Part shown: piece by piece, positions 5,205 through 7,222 of the stretch | Position numbering within the stretch: the first letter of the stretch is position 1 | How the letters are laid out: each line of letters opens with the position of its first letter | Assembly (NCBI GenBank): GCA_019242465.1 | Contig: JAFAVL010000345.1 | Location: forward strand, 1-7,222 | From: Chroococcidiopsidaceae cyanobacterium CP_BM_RX_35 | GTDB taxonomy: Bacteria; Cyanobacteriota; Cyanobacteriia; Cyanobacteriales; Chroococcidiopsidaceae | Direction: 5' to 3' | DNA length: 7,222 nucleotides | Translations under genes and position numbers: made by a program | Notes under the pieces: model-generated | Databases searched by the model: none | Told to the model about the DNA's origin: nothing | Seen by the model: the letters and a program-made list of their open reading frames with translations, nothing else

Positions 5205-5753
5205 GTGTCATTTGACATTGATGAAATCCGCCAACTTCTGATTGTTATTGCTCAGACCGATATTACAGAAGTAACGCTAAAAAACGACGATTTTGAACTG
5301 ACAGTGCGTAAGGGGCTTAGTGGCAGCAGTCAAACACTGCCCATCGCCGAACCGAATCTGGGCAGCAGTGTGGGCGTGGGGTCATCCCCAAGTTCTGCTC
5401 CTGCGAACCAGACAGTAGGGGATAAGGAAACAGTTATCAGCCGCATCGTTGACACCGCTATGGCTGCGGCTGTACAGTATCCGGCAACGGCACCCTTGCC
5501 GACTGAGTCTGGATTGATTGAAGTGACTTCTCCCATGGTGGGGACATTCTACCGATCTCCGGCTCCGGGTGAGTCGTCCTTTGTCGAGGTAGGTGATCGC
5601 ATTAGACTTGGTCAAACGGTCTGTATTATTGAGGCTATGAAGTTGATGAATGAAATTGAATCGGAAGTAGCCGGGCAGGTCGTAGAAATTCTCCTGCAAA
5701 ACGGTGAACCAGTTGAGTTTGGCCAGCCCTTGATGAGAGTTAAACCTGACTAA
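5205..5753 (+). CDS. accB: Biotin carboxyl carrier protein of acetyl-CoA carboxylase
   Basis: AccB carries biotin between the biotin carboxylase (AccC) and carboxyltransferase (AccA/AccD) for malonyl-CoA synthesis, the first step of fatty-acid synthesis. Of 182 residues, 1-37 form the conserved N-terminal segment (FDIDEIRQLLIVIAQTDI). Residues about 38-105 are a Ser/Ala/Pro-rich flexible linker. Residues about 106-182 are the biotinyl domain, with the thumb segment GTFYRSPAPGE (113-123) and EAMKLMNE, where Lys146 is the biotinylation site. The start is GTG at 5205: an in-frame TAA at 5199-5201 excludes anything upstream. GGGA at 5189-5192 is a weak, distant ribosome site. It lies downstream of efp; no other acc genes are present, which is normal in cyanobacteria. 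The partner enzyme subunits must be encoded elsewhere. Confidence 0.97.
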   Translation: MSFDIDEIRQLLIVIAQTDITEVTLKNDDFELTVRKGLSGSSQTLPIAEPNLGSSVGVGSSPSSAPANQTVGDKETVISRIVDTAMAAAVQYPATAPLPTESGLIEVTSPMVGTFYRSPAPGESSFVEVGDRIRLGQTVCIIEAMKLMNEIESEVAGQVVEILLQNGEPVEFGQPLMRVKPD

Positions 5754-5767
5754 TACAAGCAAGGTTT

Positions 5768-5792
5768 AATTGCTCCAATTTTCCGAGCAGTT
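5768..5792. promoter_or_regulatory. Dyad upstream of the ArsR-family gene, candidate operator
   Basis: AATTGCTC (5768-5775) and GAGCAGTT (5785-5792) are complementary at 7 of 8 positions across a 9-bp centre. The site ends 18 bp before the regulator start codon. ArsR-family proteins commonly bind dyads that overlap their own promoter, so autoregulation is plausible, but nothing in the sequence proves it. Confidence 0.3.
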
Positions 5793-5810
5793 GTTTCGGG
5801 TTAATACTAA

Positions 5811-6158
5811 ATGAAACTAGCTAATCCTGTCCCGCCAGAAGTTGTGCAACCAGTGGCTGAATATTTCAGCCTTTTGAGTGAACCAATGCGTCTGCGGCTA
5901 CTGAACCAGTTATCGAGTGGCGAGAAATGCGTGCAAGAGTTGGTGCAAGGGATGCAAACAAGTCAAGCAAACGTCTCGAAGCACCTGAAGGTGATGTGGC
6001 AGGCAGGAATCCTCAGTCGTCGCAGCGAAGGGACTAGCGCTTACTATCGAGTTGAGGATGAGATGATTTTTGAACTTTGTCATCTAGTTTGTGATCGCCT
6101 CGCTACCCGGATAGAACAGCAAGCCCATCACTTTCGAGTTTTCAACGGTCGGCAGTAA
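5811..6158 (+). CDS. ArsR/SmtB-family winged-helix transcriptional regulator
   Basis: A 115-residue protein of the ArsR family: small dimeric DNA-binding repressors that respond to metals, metalloids, sulfur species or redox state. Residues about 14-82 hold the winged helix: YFSLLSEPMRLRLLNQL (helices 1-2), EKCVQELVQGM, the recognition helix SQANVSKHLKVMWQAGIL (51-68), and the wing RRSEGTSAYYRV (70-81). The CxC arsenic/lead motif is incomplete: Cys40 matches its first Cys, but the second position is Gln42. The alpha-5 zinc ligands of SmtB are not apparent. Other thiols are Cys90 and Cys94 in the C-terminal helix. The inducer is therefore undetermined. The ATG at 5811 gives the expected N-terminus. 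It is 57 bp after accB and might be cotranscribed, but no transporter or resistance gene is adjacent. Confidence 0.9.
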   Translation: MKLANPVPPEVVQPVAEYFSLLSEPMRLRLLNQLSSGEKCVQELVQGMQTSQANVSKHLKVMWQAGILSRRSEGTSAYYRVEDEMIFELCHLVCDRLATRIEQQAHHFRVFNGRQ

Positions 6159-6161
6159 TCG

Positions 6162-6788
6162 CTAGAGTGAAAAGTTTTGTTGAAATCCTTGTCTTGTAAG
6201 TGGCTGCTCTAGCTCTAAGCCTTCACCCCCCAAAACTGTTAACGGCTTCCCCTCTACAGAAATCCAAACTTTGGCGCTTGGCTCTAAACTTGTAGCTGTA
6301 TAGAGAACTTGTCCTATCCGACCTGTCATCGAATCGCTACCACCGCCACTGGTAAATTCTTGAGATAAATTAACGTGAACGCCATCTGACTTAGTTTTCA
6401 CGTCTCGGAGCTTTGTTCCCCGAGGGATAGTACTACTAACACCTGCATCTGTTGGTCCTGCTAATAAGCGGTTGAAAGCAGCTGCCAGGACTGCATCAGG
6501 CTGGTTTGCCGCCTTCAGCTTAACTGAACTCTTAACTAGCTCCAGATGCTTATCTGTATCCTTAAGCCAGTAAACTTGTGCCGTCTGTATCTCAGCTTTA
6601 GCTGCTAAAGGCGACCTTAAGGGTGAGGTGGGTGGCGGCAATGTAGTGGTGGTAGGAGGGGGTGGATTGGTTGGAGAATTGGCAGAATGCACAGTCCACC
6701 AAGCAGCACCACCGCCTGCTGCTACCATTGCTGCTACAATACCTACAACCACACCCCTAGGAATGCGGTCAGTCCGTTGTTTTACCAT
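6162..6788 (-). CDS. Membrane-anchored GerMN-domain protein
   Basis: A 208-residue envelope protein of unknown process. A basic N-terminus is followed by a hydrophobic helix at residues 12-32 (VVVGIVAAMVAAGGGAAWW), read as a membrane anchor or uncleaved signal. Next is a Pro/Thr-rich linker (38-60) and then a GerMN domain (about 66-198). This domain was named from Bacillus GerM and occurs in many bacteria that do not sporulate; supporting segments are AQVYWLKD, LAAAFNRLLAGPT, GVSSTIPRGTKL, GVHVNLSQEF, TGRIGQVLYTAT and VWISVEGK. The domain should lie outside the cytoplasmic membrane and may bind cell-wall material; this is inferred. The start ATG (6788) is fixed by a perfect AAGGAGGT 5 nt upstream. 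It converges on the ArsR gene with 3 bp between stops. Confidence 0.88.
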   Translation of the reverse strand: MVKQRTDRIPRGVVVGIVAAMVAAGGGAAWWTVHSANSPTNPPPPTTTTLPPPTSPLRSPLAAKAEIQTAQVYWLKDTDKHLELVKSSVKLKAANQPDAVLAAAFNRLLAGPTDAGVSSTIPRGTKLRDVKTKSDGVHVNLSQEFTSGGGSDSMTGRIGQVLYTATSLEPSAKVWISVEGKPLTVLGGEGLELEQPLTRQGFQQNFSL

Positions 6789-6793
6789 TTGAA

Positions 6794-6830
6794 ACCTCCT
6801 TAGAGCTGTGATCCGACCTGTGTGAGGAGG
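6794..6830 (-). promoter_or_regulatory. Perfect Shine-Dalgarno with an upstream complementary stretch
   Basis: On the - strand, AAGGAGGT (6801-6794) is fully complementary to the 16S rRNA 3' end and sits 5 nt before the GerMN-gene ATG. It is the strongest ribosome site in the window. In the same leader, CCTCCT (6830-6825) lies 24 nt upstream and can pair perfectly with AGGAGG (6800-6795), which would hide the site in a 6-bp stem. Pairing is seen in sequence; regulation by it is inferred. Confidence 0.5.
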
Positions 6831-6858
6831 AGATTTACTGCTGCCTGGTCGTTTCTAA

Positions 6859-6864
6859 TTTATA
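6859..6864 (-). promoter_or_regulatory. Possible -10 box TATAAA for the GerMN gene
   Basis: TATAAA on the - strand lies 70 bp upstream of the GerMN start, in the 138-bp spacer after the acylphosphatase stop. No convincing -35 is present at 16-18 bp. The call rests on the hexamer and its position. Confidence 0.25.
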
Positions 6865-6926
6865 ACCGAACCGCATGAAAATCGTCGTACTCACTTCTGG
6901 GTGTGTGCTTCTTGATCTGACTTTGC

Positions 6927-7202
6927 CTATCGCCTAATTTCAAATCCTTGTAGCCCTTCTGGCTCCTCATACTCGATTGTCAAGCTTTGGACCACAGCAC
7001 CTGTCGGTCCATTATGACACCAGCAAATTATCTCTTCAACTATATTCTGCACTCCTTCAAAAACTGCTTCTACACGACCATCTGGTAGGTTGCACACCCA
7101 GCCGCAAATCCCCAGTTGCTCTGCCTCAGCCAACGTAGAGAGTCGATAGCCAACTCCTTGCACCATTCCAGTTACAAAAATGTGAGCACGGACGACAGAC
7201 AT
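6927..7202 (-). CDS. acyP: Acylphosphatase
   Basis: AcyP hydrolyses carboxyl-phosphate bonds of acylphosphates such as acetyl phosphate or 1,3-bisphosphoglycerate; its physiological substrate in bacteria is uncertain. The ATG at 7202 gives 91 residues, a normal length, beginning MSVVRAHIFVTG as in cyanobacterial homologues. The signature VQGVGYR gives the phosphate-binding loop and the catalytic Arg (residue 20 from this start), and GWVCNLPDGRVEAVFEG supplies the catalytic Asn (residue 38). The residue before NLPDG is Cys where Arg is usual. The C-terminus ...EYEEPEGLQGFEIRR is typical. A TTG at 7217 would add five residues (MIKQH), and the frame stays open to the window edge, but the ATG fits the family better. 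The GerMN gene lies downstream on the same strand after 138 bp. Confidence 0.93.
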   Translation of the reverse strand: MSVVRAHIFVTGMVQGVGYRLSTLAEAEQLGICGWVCNLPDGRVEAVFEGVQNIVEEIICWCHNGPTGAVVQSLTIEYEEPEGLQGFEIRR

Positions 7203-7222
7203 ATGTTGTTTAATCAATTGCT

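Noticed and set aside
6156..6190. Intrinsic terminator between the ArsR and GerMN genes
   Set aside because: Only 3 bp separate the convergent stop codons, and I found no stable hairpin with a U-run near them.

Overview
The window is chromosomal sequence from a cyanobacterium; order and genus cannot be fixed from it. The evidence is a Calvin-cycle (Gap2-type) GAPDH, a TLP40/CYP38-like lumenal cyclophilin, an adjacent efp-accB pair, two copies of the HIP1 octamer GCGATCGC (83-90 and 2527-2534), and several compact palindromic repeats between and inside genes. All genes look like housekeeping or ordinary regulatory genes. I see no phage, plasmid, defence or secondary-metabolite cassette and no transposase.

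Layout: the left edge holds the 3' part of nadD (+). It is followed by gap2 (+), which converges directly on thiL (-); the two stop codons abut. thiL lies 4 bp downstream of the TLP40-like cyclophilin gene (-), and the two look like one transcription unit. A 593-bp gap (3806-4398) separates this unit from the divergent efp (+). That gap is mostly a tract of two head-to-tail palindromic repeat units (3901-4180). Then come efp and accB (+), separated by 248 bp holding a perfect 9-bp-arm palindrome and two more repeat units (5012-5175). An ArsR-family regulator (+) follows and converges, with 3 bp between, on a membrane-anchored GerMN-domain protein (-). Upstream of that lies an acylphosphatase gene (-) at the right edge.

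How the genes relate: nadD makes the dinucleotide cofactor precursor, Gap2 uses NADPH in carbon fixation, AccB carries biotin for malonyl-CoA synthesis, EF-P rescues ribosomes at polyproline, and ThiL makes thiamine diphosphate. This is a cluster of core metabolic genes rather than one pathway.

The most interesting material is at sub-gene scale. A hairpin-forming sequence flanked by an exact 9-bp direct repeat sits in frame inside nadD. A 17-bp hairpin suited to ending gap2 transcripts lies inside the antisense 3' end of thiL. The palindromic repeat family has invaded both intergenic regions around efp. The GerMN gene has an unusually perfect Shine-Dalgarno sequence that an upstream complementary stretch could mask. 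I did not find a convincing new multi-gene system.
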